Assembly: GCF_013391695.1 (NCBI RefSeq)
Contig: NZ_JACBGH010000007.1
Span: forward strand, 33,435 to 97,434
Direction: 5' to 3'
DNA: 64,000 bases
Origin: Thiomicrorhabdus cannonii
GTDB taxonomy: Bacteria; Pseudomonadota; Gammaproteobacteria; Thiomicrospirales; Thiomicrospiraceae
A program made the position numbers and the translations under genes. The notes under the pieces are model-generated. The model was not told the origin of the DNA, made no database searches, and worked only from the letters and a program-made list of their open reading frames with translations. Below are positions 18,115 through 29,944 of the stretch, piece by piece (position 1 is the first letter of the stretch; every line of letters starts with the position of its first letter).

Positions 18115-19428
18115 ATGCCTCAATCACGCCCAGAATCCTACCATCACAGCATCGTATGGATGATGTTTGCGGTTACCCTGTTGTTAGTGGCCACCTTGCT
18201 TTTCATTATCGACAAGCAGACCGTTCAGGCACTCAATCAGACCACCCAAGCGATACAGATCCAGCATCAGAAGCTGCACCATCTGATGAACCTGCATATG
18301 GCGGGCCAGAAACGCAGCGTCGATCTGCAGCAGGTGTTGCTGCATAACGATATTTTCGAACAGGACAAGGCGCTGATGACCTTCTATCGCGACGGCATGG
18401 AATACGGGCGCCACCGCGATCAGCTGGTCAGACTGCTGACCCAGAGCCCGTTTGAACAGAACTGGCTGACCGAACTGGATCGCGGCGCACACCAAATCGC
18501 CCCCTTGCAGGACGAAATCGCGCAAATGGCGATGGCAGGACAAATCGAAGAGGCCCGCAATCTCTTTTTAACCCGGGCGACAGACGGACTGGATACTTTC
18601 ATTGACCAGGTCAACCAATTCTCCAACTATCAAATCAACGAGATTCAAAGCGTCATTAGCAAAGCACGCCATCAAATCGACCATCTGATGCAAACCGTCA
18701 TGCTGCTGGCGGCGGCACTGGTGGCACTCAGTATCGTTTTTTCGCTGTTCCTGACCCGCCGTTTCAATAAAATCAACGAAAACCTACAAAAGGCCAACGA
18801 CAATCTGGAAGCCGAAGTACACAAGCGCACCCAGGAACTGATTGAAGCGCAACGCGATCTGCTCAAGCAGAACAGCTTGCTGCAGCATCTGTCGTCAACC
18901 GACCCGCTGACGCAGTTGAACAATCGTTTGGAAATCGAAAACATTCTGGAGAAACAGCACGAAAACCATCTGCAAAAACGCCTGCCGTATTGCGTGCTGC
19001 TGATCGATCTGGATCACTTCAAACAGATCAATGACACCCAAGGGCACATGACCGGAGACCGCACCCTGCAGTTTTTTGCCGATTTGCTGCGCCGGCATTT
19101 CAGCCCCGCACACCACCTCGGCCGCTGGGGCGGCGAGGAGTTCATTGTCATTCTGGAAGACTGTGATATCGTCCACGCGCAGGAGCGTGCGGAAACCTTT
19201 AGAGAGTGGGTGGCGCAACAACCCTTTGAAACGATTGGCCACCTCACGCTGAGCGGCGGCTTAGCCTGCCCTGCAGCGAACGAATCGGTTGCCGACCTTC
19301 TACATCGCGCCGACATGGCGCTTTATGCCTCCAAACATGCGGGACGCAACCGCATAACCGTTAGCCGTCCCGAATCTACAGGCGGGCAATCGGAATTGAG
19401 CTTCGAAGACGTGCAAAAAACCATTTAA
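18115..19428 (+). CDS. Diguanylate cyclase with periplasmic helical sensor
   Basis: 437-aa membrane c-di-GMP synthase. A transmembrane helix (about 14-35) is followed by a mostly helical periplasmic domain of about 155 residues, similar in size to four-helix-bundle sensors. A second helix (about 194-216), a coiled coil (about 220-260) and a complete GGDEF domain (TDPLTQLNNRLE, DLDHFKQINDTQGH, WGGEEF, LSGGLA) complete it. No RxxD inhibitory site is seen before GGEEF. It follows the chemoreceptor gene by 130 bp with a hairpin between them, so it probably has its own promoter. The ribosome-binding site is weak, so the start is less sure. Confidence 0.85.
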   Translation: MPQSRPESYHHSIVWMMFAVTLLLVATLLFIIDKQTVQALNQTTQAIQIQHQKLHHLMNLHMAGQKRSVDLQQVLLHNDIFEQDKALMTFYRDGMEYGRHRDQLVRLLTQSPFEQNWLTELDRGAHQIAPLQDEIAQMAMAGQIEEARNLFLTRATDGLDTFIDQVNQFSNYQINEIQSVISKARHQIDHLMQTVMLLAAALVALSIVFSLFLTRRFNKINENLQKANDNLEAEVHKRTQELIEAQRDLLKQNSLLQHLSSTDPLTQLNNRLEIENILEKQHENHLQKRLPYCVLLIDLDHFKQINDTQGHMTGDRTLQFFADLLRRHFSPAHHLGRWGGEEFIVILEDCDIVHAQERAETFREWVAQQPFETIGHLTLSGGLACPAANESVADLLHRADMALYASKHAGRNRITVSRPESTGGQSELSFEDVQKTI

Positions 19429-19480
19429 GGCCAATACTCACGTCCGCTTGCAGCCTCCACCGGAAACCCGCCGAAGACCA

Positions 19481-19921
19481 TCAACCTTGCTGAAATCCGG
19501 GGTTCCAGGGGTGGTCGCAGCGCATCAGGCCGTTTTCGATCGGTGGCACGGAAATAGCGCCCCCAGCTTCCTTCCAGGCGGTGAAACCGCCGGCAAGATT
19601 CACCACGTGGGTGTAACCCATTTTCTGCAAGGTGTCTGCCGCCAGAGCGCCGCGCCCGCCCGCCAGGCAAAAGACCACCCAACCCTGATCCAGGTCGGAC
19701 ATCTCACCCTTATGGCACGCATACTGGGTATCGCACACCGGCTCCAGCATACCGCGCGGAATATGCACCGCCATCGGAATGGTGCCGTCCAAATACTCCG
19801 CGGCTTCACGCACATCCAACGCTTTGTAGCCACACTTCAGCAGCTCTTGCGCCTCTTTACAGCTGACCTCTTTGATATTCGCCTTGGCGGCCTGAACCAA
19901 CTCTTTCAAACGTAACGGCAT
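19481..19921 (-). CDS. Single-domain rhodanese-like protein
   Basis: Cytoplasmic sulfurtransferase-type protein, 146 aa. It has the CDC25-like N-motif (KALDVREAAEYLDGTIPMAVHIPRG) and an active-site loop CLAGGRG that gives a persulfide-forming cysteine, then the closing motif GYTHVVNLAGGFTAWKEAGG. In sulfur oxidisers such proteins may carry sulfane sulfur. ATG at 19921 is selected by an AAAGGAG site 7 bp upstream. Confidence 0.85.
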   Translation of the reverse strand: MPLRLKELVQAAKANIKEVSCKEAQELLKCGYKALDVREAAEYLDGTIPMAVHIPRGMLEPVCDTQYACHKGEMSDLDQGWVVFCLAGGRGALAADTLQKMGYTHVVNLAGGFTAWKEAGGAISVPPIENGLMRCDHPWNPGFQQG

Positions 19922-20017
19922 AATGCGCTCCTTTGTGGGAAACAATAGCAACGAATTGAATTTACACCAGTTTTGCAAACCAAAACATGATGTAAAACAA
20001 TTCCGCTCCACAAAACC

Positions 20018-20029
20018 ACCCGGCCTGTT
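20018..20029 (-). repeat. Uptake-like motif, intergenic
   Basis: Full 12-mer reverse orientation with the long flank GAGTTTTTCCGG, located about 18 bp past the fetB stop codon. Confidence 0.7.
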
Positions 20030-20047
20030 GAGTTTTTCCGGCCGATT

Positions 20048-20842
20048 TCAAGCGCTTTTCTGCAACTGCGCCAGCTGCAGGCGTTCGCGCTCGTCAAACA
20101 GCCGTTTTGAAGCCAGATACACCGCAATCAAAGTCCCCAGACCGGTGGAGGTGGCAATCAGAAACATCACCATAATCTGGTATTTGACCGCCTCGGCGGG
20201 ATCGGCGCCGGCCAGAATCTGCCCGGTCATCATCCCCGGCAGCGAGATAATGCCGGCCGCCGCGAGCATATTGATGACCGGAATCATTGCCGTGTGCAGA
20301 CTCTGCTCGCGGATAAACGCCATCGACTCCTTGGCGGTTTTGCCCAGCGCCAGTTGCGCCTCCAACTGGGCGCGCAACTGCACCGCATTACGCGTCAGCG
20401 TATCCAGCCCCAAGCCGATCGCCGTCATACTGTTACCCAGCAACATGCCCAGCAACGGAATTGCATACTGCGCCTGATACCAGGGTGTCGGCTCGATCAC
20501 AATGGTGAGCACGCCCACCAGCAACAGCAGCGAGGTCAGGGAGATGGAAAACAGGCCGATCCACACACTGCCGCCTTTCACAAAACGGTAGTGCTGGCGC
20601 TTGGCAATCTCGTAAGCAGCCGCCGCCAGCATCACCGCGCCGACCAGCGCCACCCAAATCCAGTTTTCGGCATAGAACACCCAGCTCAACCACACACCCA
20701 TCAGCAGCAGTTGCGCGGTCATGCGGACATTCGCCCACGCAAACTGTTTAACATGAGTGAAGCCGTTCAACCACAGCAGCACACCCAACAGCACCACCAG
20801 TACCGATAGCGTCGCCAGATCCCAATAACTCAGATGAATCAT
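20048..20842 (-). CDS. fetB: FetB-type ABC exporter permease
   Basis: Integral membrane subunit of a UPF0014/FetAB transporter, 264 aa with about seven hydrophobic segments. Family-specific sequence includes VRMTAQLLLMGVWL, PLLGMLLGNSMTAIGLGLD, and LPGMMTGQILAGADPAEAVKYQIMVMF. E. coli FetAB exports iron and raises peroxide resistance. It overlaps fetA by 4 bp (ATGA), so translation is coupled. Confidence 0.9.
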   Translation of the reverse strand: MIHLSYWDLATLSVLVVLLGVLLWLNGFTHVKQFAWANVRMTAQLLLMGVWLSWVFYAENWIWVALVGAVMLAAAAYEIAKRQHYRFVKGGSVWIGLFSISLTSLLLLVGVLTIVIEPTPWYQAQYAIPLLGMLLGNSMTAIGLGLDTLTRNAVQLRAQLEAQLALGKTAKESMAFIREQSLHTAMIPVINMLAAAGIISLPGMMTGQILAGADPAEAVKYQIMVMFLIATSTGLGTLIAVYLASKRLFDERERLQLAQLQKSA

Positions 20843-21440
20843 GCTAAGTTCTCCTCATACAACGCATCCAGCGACCAGCAATGCGCCGCATCGACCAGGC
20901 GCTGATGCTGTGCCAAGTCATGGCTCACCCACAGCACGGCGGCCTGGCGGGTTTGGCAATAATCCAACACATAGCGCTCCACCTGCAACGTGGTGTGATG
21001 ATCCAGATTGGCGCTGATTTCGTCGAGCAACAGTACACTCGGCGCATATTGCAGCCCGCGCAGCAGCGCAAGACGCTGCTTTTCGCCGCTGGAGAGCGTG
21101 GCCACACTGCGCTGCAAATCAGCCCCTTTCAGACCGATGGCTGCCAGCGCGGCCTCCTCCGGCACTGTCTCAAAATGCTCGTCCACGGTGTCGCGCCACC
21201 AGGCCGTTTCCGCAGCAAAATACATCACCTGGCGCCGCCAGAGCGGCGCCGGCACGGCGGTTTGCAAATCGCCGTTCAGACGCACTTCGCCGTCATGCGG
21301 CAACAGATCGGCCAGCGCCTTCATCAACAGCGATTTGCCGCTGCCGGAGCGCCCCGACAGCATGACCAACTCGCCGCGCTGCAACGCAAAACTCACGCTT
21401 CCCCGCATGCCCGGCGTATGTACTTGCGAAACCTGTAACA

Positions 21441-21441
<1 letters not shown>
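20839..21441 (-). CDS. fetA: FetA-type ABC exporter ATPase
   Basis: ATP-binding subunit paired with FetB, 200 aa. Walker A is GRSGSGKS, the signature is LSSGEKQR, Walker B is VLLLDE, with the switch histidine in WVSHD. The start at 21441 overlaps the uvrD stop by one base (TGATG). A longer frame exists upstream within uvrD but the family begins with MLxVxxL. Confidence 0.88.
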
Positions 21442-23672
<2,231 letters not shown>

Positions 23673-24021
23673 ACATGCTTTACTTTAAACGCCCTGTACC
23701 CAAAGCGGTCGTGATACGTTTCTAAAAGAATTTAATTACCTTTTCCCATTTTAACGAATTTTTCATTTTTTCGCCGAATTCAGGCTTGAACTGCCAACTC
23801 TTTTAATGTAATAATTACTGAAATCCAGAATTTCAAAAAACCATAATTGGATGTTTCATCTCTCTTTTTAAAGCTCGCATTTAAAAAACAAGCATCCATC
23901 ACCGATTCAAACTTTTCCATACGAATCCATTGAGACCTCCCAAACCTAAACTGCCAACGTCAGGCGGACCGGGATGGAACAGCCGCGTATAGAAAAAATA
24001 TAAAAACTTAGGAGAAAAAAC
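23673..24021. promoter_or_regulatory. Divergent intergenic region uvrD/trxA with likely trxA promoter
   Basis: About 350 AT-rich bases without an open frame. A candidate plus-strand promoter is TTGAAC (23786-23791), 17-bp spacer, TAATAA (23809-23814). That would leave a leader of about 200 bases before trxA; other AT-rich boxes nearby are possible. The trxA ribosome site AGGAG is at about 24011. Confidence 0.4.
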
Positions 24022-24336
24022 ATGATCTCAACCAGCGATGCAAATTTCGAAGCCGAAGTTCTACAATCTGATATTCCTGTACTGGTAGACTTCTGGGCGG
24101 AATGGTGCGGTCCTTGCAAAATGATCGCCCCGATTCTGGACGAAGTTTCTGCAGAGTACCAAGGTAAGGTCAAGATTGCTAAACTGAACATCGACGAAAA
24201 CCCGTCTACGCCACCAAAATACGGCGTACGCGGCATCCCGACATTGATGCTGTTCAAAAACGGCGAAGTCGATGCGACTCAAGTGGGTGCGTTGTCAAAA
24301 TCACAACTTTGCGCTTTCTTGGACGGCAATCTGTAA
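24022..24336 (+). CDS. trxA: Thioredoxin
   Basis: 104-aa cytoplasmic thiol-disulfide oxidoreductase. Active site WCGPC (Cys32/Cys35) and the cis-proline loop [12 protein letters not shown] are intact. Length is that of classical thioredoxin 1. It contains a less usual extra Cys near the C-terminus (SQLCAFL). The rho gene follows, the order (trxA-rho) known in many gammaproteobacteria. Confidence 0.93.
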   Translation: MISTSDANFEAEVLQSDIPVLVDFWAEWCGPCKMIAPILDEVSAEYQGKVKIAKLNIDENPSTPPKYGVRGIPTLMLFKNGEVDATQVGALSKSQLCAFLDGNL

Positions 24337-24457
24337 GATCCTCTGCGCGCGCCCGACCGGGTGCCGCGCAGCCGACACATCTCCTCTCCGCGAACATCAA
24401 CCCGATTCAAATCCCCCAAACCCTCTTTTGCAACACTAGCCACAACGCGAATACACT

Positions 24458-25714
24458 ATGAATTTAAGTGACCTCAAAAAACAATCCGTTTCCTCTTTAA
24501 TTGAACTGGCCAACAACATGGGTCTGGACAATGTCGCCCGCGCCAAAAAGCAGGACATTATCTTTGCCATCTTGAAAGCGCACGCCAAAAACGGCGAAGA
24601 CATCTACGGCGAAGGCGTACTCGAAGTCCTGCCTGACGGCTTCGGCTTCCTGCGTACCGCCGACGGCTCCTACATGGCCGGCCCTGACGACCTATACGTT
24701 TCGCCAAGCCAGATCCGCCGTTTCGGCCTGCACAAAGGCGACACCATCCAGGGCAAAATCCGCCCTCCCAAGGACAACGAGCGTTATTTCGCGTTGCTGA
24801 AAGTCGAGAAAATCAACTTTGAAGAGCCGGAAGTGGCGCGCAAGAAAATCGCCTTTGAAAACCTGACGCCGTTGCACGCGCAACAGCGTTTGAAGATGGA
24901 GATCGGCAACGGCAGTACCGAAGACATTACCCCGCGTATTATCGACATTGCCGCGCCTTTCGGTAAGGGGCAGCGCGGACTGATCGTAGCGCCGCCAAAA
25001 TCCGGTAAAACCGTGATTCTGCAACAGATGGCGCAATCGATTGCCGAGAACTATCCTGACGCTTACCTGATCGTACTGCTGATCGACGAACGTCCTGAAG
25101 AGGTGACCGAGATGGCGCGTACCGTCAAGGGCGAAGTCATCTCCTCCACCTTTGACGAACCGGCCACACGCCACGTGCAGGTGGCCGAAATGGTGATCGA
25201 GAAAGCCAAGCGCCTGGTGGAACACAAAACCGATGTTATTATCCTATTGGATTCGATTACCCGTCTGGCGCGTGCCTACAACACCGTGACCCCGGCATCG
25301 GGCAAAATCCTGTCGGGGGGTGTCGACGCCAACGCCCTGCACCGTCCGAAGCGTTTCTTCGGTGCGGCGCGTAATATCGAAGAGGGCGGTTCCTTGACGA
25401 TTATCGCCACTGCATTGGTGGATACCGGTTCGAAAATGGACGAGGTTATCTTTGAAGAGTTCAAAGGTACCGGTAACATGGAACTGCACCTGTCGCGCAG
25501 CCTCGCGGAAAAACGCATTTTCCCGGCCATCAATCTGGAGAAATCCGGTACACGTAAGGAAGAGTTGCTGACCAAACAGGACGAACTGCAGAACATCTGG
25601 ATTCTGCGTCGTTTCCTGCAATCCATGAACGAAGCCGAAGCGATGGAAACCCTGATCGATCAGATGAAAGTCAGCAAAACCAACGCCGAACTGTTCGCCG
25701 CCATGAAACGCTAA
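24458..25714 (+). CDS. rho: Transcription termination factor Rho
   Basis: Hexameric RNA-dependent ATPase/helicase, 418 aa, the E. coli length. The N-terminal helical domain starts [11 protein letters not shown]. An S1-like RNA-binding fold ([29 protein letters not shown]), Walker A (APPKSGKT), Walker B ([14 protein letters not shown]) and the RNA-binding R-loop ([16 protein letters not shown]) follow. A terminator comes immediately after. Confidence 0.97.
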   Translation: MNLSDLKKQSVSSLIELANNMGLDNVARAKKQDIIFAILKAHAKNGEDIYGEGVLEVLPDGFGFLRTADGSYMAGPDDLYVSPSQIRRFGLHKGDTIQGKIRPPKDNERYFALLKVEKINFEEPEVARKKIAFENLTPLHAQQRLKMEIGNGSTEDITPRIIDIAAPFGKGQRGLIVAPPKSGKTVILQQMAQSIAENYPDAYLIVLLIDERPEEVTEMARTVKGEVISSTFDEPATRHVQVAEMVIEKAKRLVEHKTDVIILLDSITRLARAYNTVTPASGKILSGGVDANALHRPKRFFGAARNIEEGGSLTIIATALVDTGSKMDEVIFEEFKGTGNMELHLSRSLAEKRIFPAINLEKSGTRKEELLTKQDELQNIWILRRFLQSMNEAEAMETLIDQMKVSKTNAELFAAMKR

Positions 25715-25721
25715 ACGGCGC

Positions 25722-25733
25722 ACCCGGCCTGCT
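25722..25733 (-). repeat. Uptake-like motif with one mismatch
   Basis: ACCCGGCCTGCT: one base (T to C) differs from the 12-mer. It lies between the rho stop and its terminator. Confidence 0.5.
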
Positions 25734-25737
25734 GAAA

Positions 25738-25769
25738 AACGGCGCAATCAATTCAAGCGCCGTTTTTTT
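25738..25769 (+). terminator. Rho-independent terminator after rho
   Basis: 8-bp perfect stem AACGGCGC/GCGCCGTT, 11-nt loop, followed by seven T. Confidence 0.92.
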
Positions 25770-25898
25770 ATGCAGCCTTGTGGCATTTTGGTAATAAATT
25801 CAATCAGAAAAGCCGATTTTCACCAAAAAGAAATTTGCAATTCTATTTTTTATCACTATAATTCACCTTTCTTTGAAATTTAACAATGGACCGTCATC

Positions 25899-26147
25899 AT
25901 GCAAGCAGACATTCATCCAGCATATAACGAAGTCGTTTTCCAGGACATCTCTACTGGTGAAACATTCGTGACTCGTTCTACGATTGAAAAAACTTCTGGT
26001 GAGACGATCACTCTAGACGGTAAAGATTACCCGCTAGTTCGTGTTGAAGTTTCTAGCGCCTCTCACCCTTTCTACACTGGTAAGCAAACACTGGTGGATA
26101 CTGAAGGTCGTGTTGAGAAGTTCAAACAGAAATACGGTCGTCGATAA
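25899..26147 (+). CDS. rpmE2: 50S ribosomal protein L31 type B
   Basis: Small large-subunit protein, 82 aa. [40 protein letters not shown] identify L31, and the absence of the CxxC zinc ribbon makes it type B. Its codon use (many T-ending codons such as TCT, GGT, CGT) is that of a highly expressed gene and differs from its neighbours. L31 genes often follow rho. Type B paralogues are commonly Zur-controlled replacements, but no Zur box is seen here and this may be the only L31. Confidence 0.93.
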   Translation: MQADIHPAYNEVVFQDISTGETFVTRSTIEKTSGETITLDGKDYPLVRVEVSSASHPFYTGKQTLVDTEGRVEKFKQKYGRR

Positions 26148-26170
26148 GCAAAATTTTTTGCTTCTCCAGC

Positions 26171-26215
26171 AAAGCGCTGTTTTCCCGGCAACCGCCTGGA
26201 ACCAGCGCTTTTTTT
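26171..26215 (+). terminator. Terminator after L31
   Basis: 9-bp perfect stem AAAGCGCTG (26171-26179) / CAGCGCTTT (26203-26211) followed by a T-run. Confidence 0.9.
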
Positions 26216-26328
26216 ATGCCTGCAAATTGCCATTCGGCCAAACTTTGTATTTAGGCCCTGGAATTGCTAGGATGGTGTAAACCTCATGCAATCCTTTGCT
26301 TAACCGATAAAAACAGTACAATTTTGCC

Positions 26329-27147
26329 ATGACCATCCATACTTTTTGCCGCCTGGCCGCTTTCAGCCTCCTGTTTGCCGCGTCCAACCTGTGGGCCGAC
26401 GACTGCGCGCCGACCAAGGAACTCACCTGGGTCAAGGCGACCTATGCCACCAGCGGCGACAGCCTGGTGATTCAGGGCCAGCGCGCGCGTCTCATCGGCA
26501 TCAAGGCGCCGCAAATCCCGCGTACCTACAAATTCAACACACCAGGCCAACCGCTGGCTAAAGAGGCGCAAACCTTCCTCAACAAACTGCTGGCCAACAA
26601 CCAGCTGGAGGTCGGGGTCGAATATGACCAGGAAAGCGTCGATAACCGCGGCCGCCAGATGGTGCATCTGTTTCTGCGCGACGGCACCAATATCAATGCC
26701 GAAATCCTCAAAAGCGGTTTCGCTTTAGCGCAGCCGGAAGCCGTTAACAGCCTGCATCAACAGTGCTATTTTGCCGCCGAAAAGGTGGCGCGCGACAACC
26801 GCTACCAGCTTTGGGACCTCGCCCAGAAAAACCCCGAACTGCATTTCCCGATTGCCAACAGTTCCGAGCTGCGCAAGGATGATGACGGCTGGCGCATTAT
26901 TCGCGGCAAGGTCGAAAAAGTCGAAGCCTCCTCCACCTATTACATCGTGAATCTGGACACCACCGGCATCCGCATTCCCAAAGAGCGCTGGAGTGCGTTC
27001 GACTTCAACGCGCTTCAAAAGCTAACAGGCCGGGTCATCGAAACGCGCGGCCTGGCGTACTTCTACAAAGGCAATATGTTTATGGTCATCGACACCCCCA
27101 ACGCGATCGACCTGCTCAATCCCTTGCACACCCCTGCAACCCCCTAA
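26329..27147 (+). CDS. Exported staphylococcal-nuclease-fold protein with altered active site
   Basis: 272-aa secreted protein. Signal peptide (MTIHTFCRLAAFSLLFAASNLWA) precedes an OB-fold SNase domain (about 33-165: GDSLVIQGQRARLIGIKAP, DNRGRQMVHLFL), then about 100 residues with a second OB-like stretch (GWRIIRGKVEKVEASSTYYIVNL). Aligning with S. aureus nuclease keeps the arginines (R35 as Arg54, R87 as Arg109) but replaces calcium ligand D40 with Lys59 and general base E43 with Gln62. Classic nuclease activity is therefore doubtful; a binding role is possible. A full uptake motif lies in the coding frame at 27024-27035. Confidence 0.8.
   Translation: MTIHTFCRLAAFSLLFAASNLWADDCAPTKELTWVKATYATSGDSLVIQGQRARLIGIKAPQIPRTYKFNTPGQPLAKEAQTFLNKLLANNQLEVGVEYDQESVDNRGRQMVHLFLRDGTNINAEILKSGFALAQPEAVNSLHQQCYFAAEKVARDNRYQLWDLAQKNPELHFPIANSSELRKDDDGWRIIRGKVEKVEASSTYYIVNLDTTGIRIPKERWSAFDFNALQKLTGRVIETRGLAYFYKGNMFMVIDTPNAIDLLNPLHTPATP
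27024..27035 (+). repeat. Uptake-like motif inside a gene
   Basis: Full 12-mer read as Thr-Gly-Arg-Val in the SNase-fold gene (QKLTGRVIET), in a poorly conserved part of the protein. Confidence 0.65.
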
Positions 27148-27299
27148 GCGCATCCAATCGTAGCGGCGCGGCTTTTTTAGTTTCCGCAGGCGCGCATTTC
27201 CGTTAGAATAGTGCGATTATTTTTGCAATTATTTTGGTTATATCAAAGGCTTGGCGTCCCATGACGCGCCGGCACTCATAATAGATAAAGGGATTCTCA

Positions 27300-28364
27300 A
27301 TGGCAGCACTGCAAAACGACCGTTTTTTACGCGCTCTTCTGAAAGAGGAAGTGGACCGCACCCCGGTATGGATGATGCGTCAAGCAGGGCGTTATCTGCC
27401 AGAATACCGCGCTACCCGTGCCAAAGCGGGCAATTTTATGGACCTGTGCCGCAATGCCGAATTGGCTTGCGAAGTGACTTTGCAGCCGTTGGAGCGTTTC
27501 CCGCTGGATGCAGCTATCCTGTTTTCCGACATTCTGACCATTCCCGATGCGATGGGCTTGGGCTTGCGTTTTGAAACCGGCGAAGGCCCGGTGTTCGACA
27601 AGCCGGTGCGCACCCTGGCCGACGCCAAAAAATTGTATGTACCGGATATGGGTTCCGACCTAGGTTACGTCATGAATGCCGTCAGCACCATCCGTAAAGC
27701 GTTGAACGGCCGCGTGCCGCTCATCGGCTTCTCCGGCAGCCCCTGGACCTTGGCGACCTATATGGTTGAGGGCGGCTCCAGCAAAACCTACTCGAAAATC
27801 AAGGCGATGATGTACGACGAGCCGATGACATTGCACCATATTCTGGATGTACTGGCCGATTCTGTCATCGCTTATCTGAATGCGCAGATCGAAGCCGGCG
27901 CGCAGGCCGTGCAGGTATTTGATACCTGGGGCGGCGTGTTGACGCCACGCGACTATCAAGAGTTCTCTTTGCGTTATATGCAAAAAATCGTGGACGGCTT
28001 GAAGCGCGAAAACGAGGGCCGTAAAGTGCCGGTCATTCTGTTCACCAAAGGCGGCGGCCAGTGGTTGGAAGCCATGGCGGATACTGGCTGTGATGCACTG
28101 GGATTGGACTGGACCACCGACATCGACAACGCCCGTGCGCGCGTCGGCGACAAAGTTGCGCTGCAGGGCAATATGGATCCGAGCATCCTTTACGCCAAGC
28201 CGGAGCGTATCCGCGACGAAGTGGCGCACATTTTGGCGCAGTACGGCAAAGGCACTGGCCACGTCTTCAACCTGGGGCACGGCATTCATCCGGAAGTCAA
28301 TCCGGAGCACGCTGCGGCCTTTATCAACGCCGTGGTGGAATTGAGCCCGCAATATCACGTGTAA
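27300..28364 (+). CDS. hemE: Uroporphyrinogen decarboxylase
   Basis: Converts uroporphyrinogen III to coproporphyrinogen III in heme synthesis, 354 aa, usual length. N-terminal signature [17 protein letters not shown], catalytic aspartate region [12 protein letters not shown], and the second signature [17 protein letters not shown] are all intact; His in [12 protein letters not shown] is conserved. Start supported by AAAGGGA. Ends at a bidirectional terminator. Confidence 0.97.
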   Translation: MAALQNDRFLRALLKEEVDRTPVWMMRQAGRYLPEYRATRAKAGNFMDLCRNAELACEVTLQPLERFPLDAAILFSDILTIPDAMGLGLRFETGEGPVFDKPVRTLADAKKLYVPDMGSDLGYVMNAVSTIRKALNGRVPLIGFSGSPWTLATYMVEGGSSKTYSKIKAMMYDEPMTLHHILDVLADSVIAYLNAQIEAGAQAVQVFDTWGGVLTPRDYQEFSLRYMQKIVDGLKRENEGRKVPVILFTKGGGQWLEAMADTGCDALGLDWTTDIDNARARVGDKVALQGNMDPSILYAKPERIRDEVAHILAQYGKGTGHVFNLGHGIHPEVNPEHAAAFINAVVELSPQYHV

Positions 28365-28381
28365 TCGCGCCTTGCAGCCCT

Positions 28382-28410
28382 AAAAAAGCCCCGAACTCCG
28401 GGGCTTTTTT
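28382..28410. terminator. Bidirectional terminator between hemE and the EAL-HDOD gene
   Basis: Symmetric hairpin with 11-bp arms (AAAAAAGCCCC / GGGGCTTTTTT) around GAACTCC. Both strands have a U-run, so it can serve both convergent genes. Confidence 0.93.
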
Positions 28411-28426
28411 AGCTTGAAACCAGATG

Positions 28427-29632
28427 TTAGAACAGCTTGGCCTCTTCAGCAAAGCGCATCGCCTGCAAATAGAGGGTCGACAACTCCTTGCCGCTCACCC
28501 CGTTTGGAAGCGCGAAATCGGTCGCCCCTTTCTCAAGGCCGCAGACCGCGTCGAGAACCACACCGAGCTTACCGCGCCGCTCAAGCAACGCCAGCTTAAC
28601 CTCCTGACACAAATTCATCTTGTCGAGCAGCGATTTCATCTCGACATCCATCACCGCATCCAGACTCGAAAACAAACCGACGGTAAAATAGGTATCCACC
28701 GACGTTTCACGCAATCTCGCCCCCACCAGCTCGCAGAACTTGGCGCGGATCAACGCCGTTTTAAACAGTTCAAGCGGCTTGTCATCCACTCCCGAAATCA
28801 CCAGCATACTGGTCCAGCTCTTCAGGCGCTGCAAACCGAACTGCAGCACGGCATCGTGAATCGAGCTGATTTCGCGCTGCATGCGCAGGTTGGAAGAGAC
28901 AAAACGCAGCAATTTCTGACTCATGGTCAGATCCCGGCTAATCAGTTCGGAGAGTCTGCGCAGGTCGATATCGGGGTCATAGACCCGTGACAGCAGTTCC
29001 AGAATCGCCAGCTTGTTGGCCGGCAGACGTTTGCCTTGCACAATGTTAGGTTTGGCGAAAAAGTAGCCTTGAAAATAATCGAATCCGAGTTTCTTGCAGT
29101 ATTCAAACTGCTCTTTGGTTTCCACCTTCTCGGCCAACAATTTGATGCCCTTGGCGCGCAGTTTGGCAGTATGCTCAATCAACGGCTTGGGGCCGACCTC
29201 AAGAATGTCGACCTTGATGATATCGGCGTAATCCTCCAGCACCTCGAGCGCCGGATTAAACACGTAATCATCCAGTGCAATCACAAAGCCTTTCTGCTTC
29301 AAATGCTGCAGCGAGGCAATCAGATGCGGCGTGACTTCAACGCTCTCCAGCACCTCGATGACGATATGCCTGCGCGGAAAAAACGCTTCATACTCAGGAT
29401 TCAACAAGCCTTCGGTAAAGTTGATAAACGCACGACGGTCGCCCACCACCTCCGGCAAGCCGATATCGCCAAACGCACTGAGCATGACCTGCGCCGAGGC
29501 GCTGTCACCGCCGACAACCAGCGCCCGGTTATCCTCGCTGTTGCCGCGGAACAGCAGCTCATAGGCGAACAGGTTCATCTCCCTGTCCAGTATGGGCTGG
29601 CGACCGACAAAAACATCAACCAACTTATTCAT
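28427..29632 (-). CDS. EAL-HDOD signalling protein
   Basis: 401-aa cytoplasmic protein of the YuxH/CdgJ type. An EAL fold (about 1-195) has lost the signature: YELLFRG stands in place of EALLR, and LDDYVF replaces DDFG. So it most likely does not hydrolyse c-di-GMP. The C-terminal HDOD domain (about 200-390: LTMSQKLLRFVSSNL, SIHDAVLQFGLQRLKSW) is a protein-interaction output module. CdgJ-like proteins affect motility in Vibrio. Start at 29632 chosen because the family starts with VFVGRQPI close to the N-terminus. Confidence 0.85.
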   Translation of the reverse strand: MNKLVDVFVGRQPILDREMNLFAYELLFRGNSEDNRALVVGGDSASAQVMLSAFGDIGLPEVVGDRRAFINFTEGLLNPEYEAFFPRRHIVIEVLESVEVTPHLIASLQHLKQKGFVIALDDYVFNPALEVLEDYADIIKVDILEVGPKPLIEHTAKLRAKGIKLLAEKVETKEQFEYCKKLGFDYFQGYFFAKPNIVQGKRLPANKLAILELLSRVYDPDIDLRRLSELISRDLTMSQKLLRFVSSNLRMQREISSIHDAVLQFGLQRLKSWTSMLVISGVDDKPLELFKTALIRAKFCELVGARLRETSVDTYFTVGLFSSLDAVMDVEMKSLLDKMNLCQEVKLALLERRGKLGVVLDAVCGLEKGATDFALPNGVSGKELSTLYLQAMRFAEEAKLF

Positions 29633-29674
29633 GTCCCGGCTTTTTATCTGACGCAACTGAAAGACTTAACGCAC

Positions 29675-29944
29675 TTAAATGGCCTTAAACTCTTCCGGCA
29701 TATCAATATCTTCGTCGTTGAAGAGGAACTTCTGCATCTCTTCCTGCAAAAAGGTACGCGCCTTGGGATCCAGACTCGACAGACGATACTCGTTAATCAG
29801 GATGGTCTGCTGCGCCAGCCACTGTTTCCAGGCTTCCTTGGAGACGCTTTCAAACACCTTTTTGCCCAGCTCCCCCGGAAACGGCGGAAAATCCAAGCCT
29901 TCCAACTCTTCGCCCATCTTTACGCACTTAACCATTCTGGCCAT
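29675..29944 (-). CDS. yggX: YggX-type iron-trafficking / oxidative-protection protein
   Basis: 89-aa protein, collinear with E. coli Ygg[17 protein letters not shown] aligns with MSRTIFCTFLQREAEG, and the [20 protein letters not shown] core and LINEYRL are conserved, with the single conserved cysteine at residue 7. YggX protects Fe-S enzymes. GGAG precedes the ATG at 29944, which overlaps mutY by 17 bp. The mutY-yggX pair, one an Fe-S enzyme, is a classical linkage. Confidence 0.95.
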   Translation of the reverse strand: MARMVKCVKMGEELEGLDFPPFPGELGKKVFESVSKEAWKQWLAQQTILINEYRLSSLDPKARTFLQEEMQKFLFNDEDIDMPEEFKAI

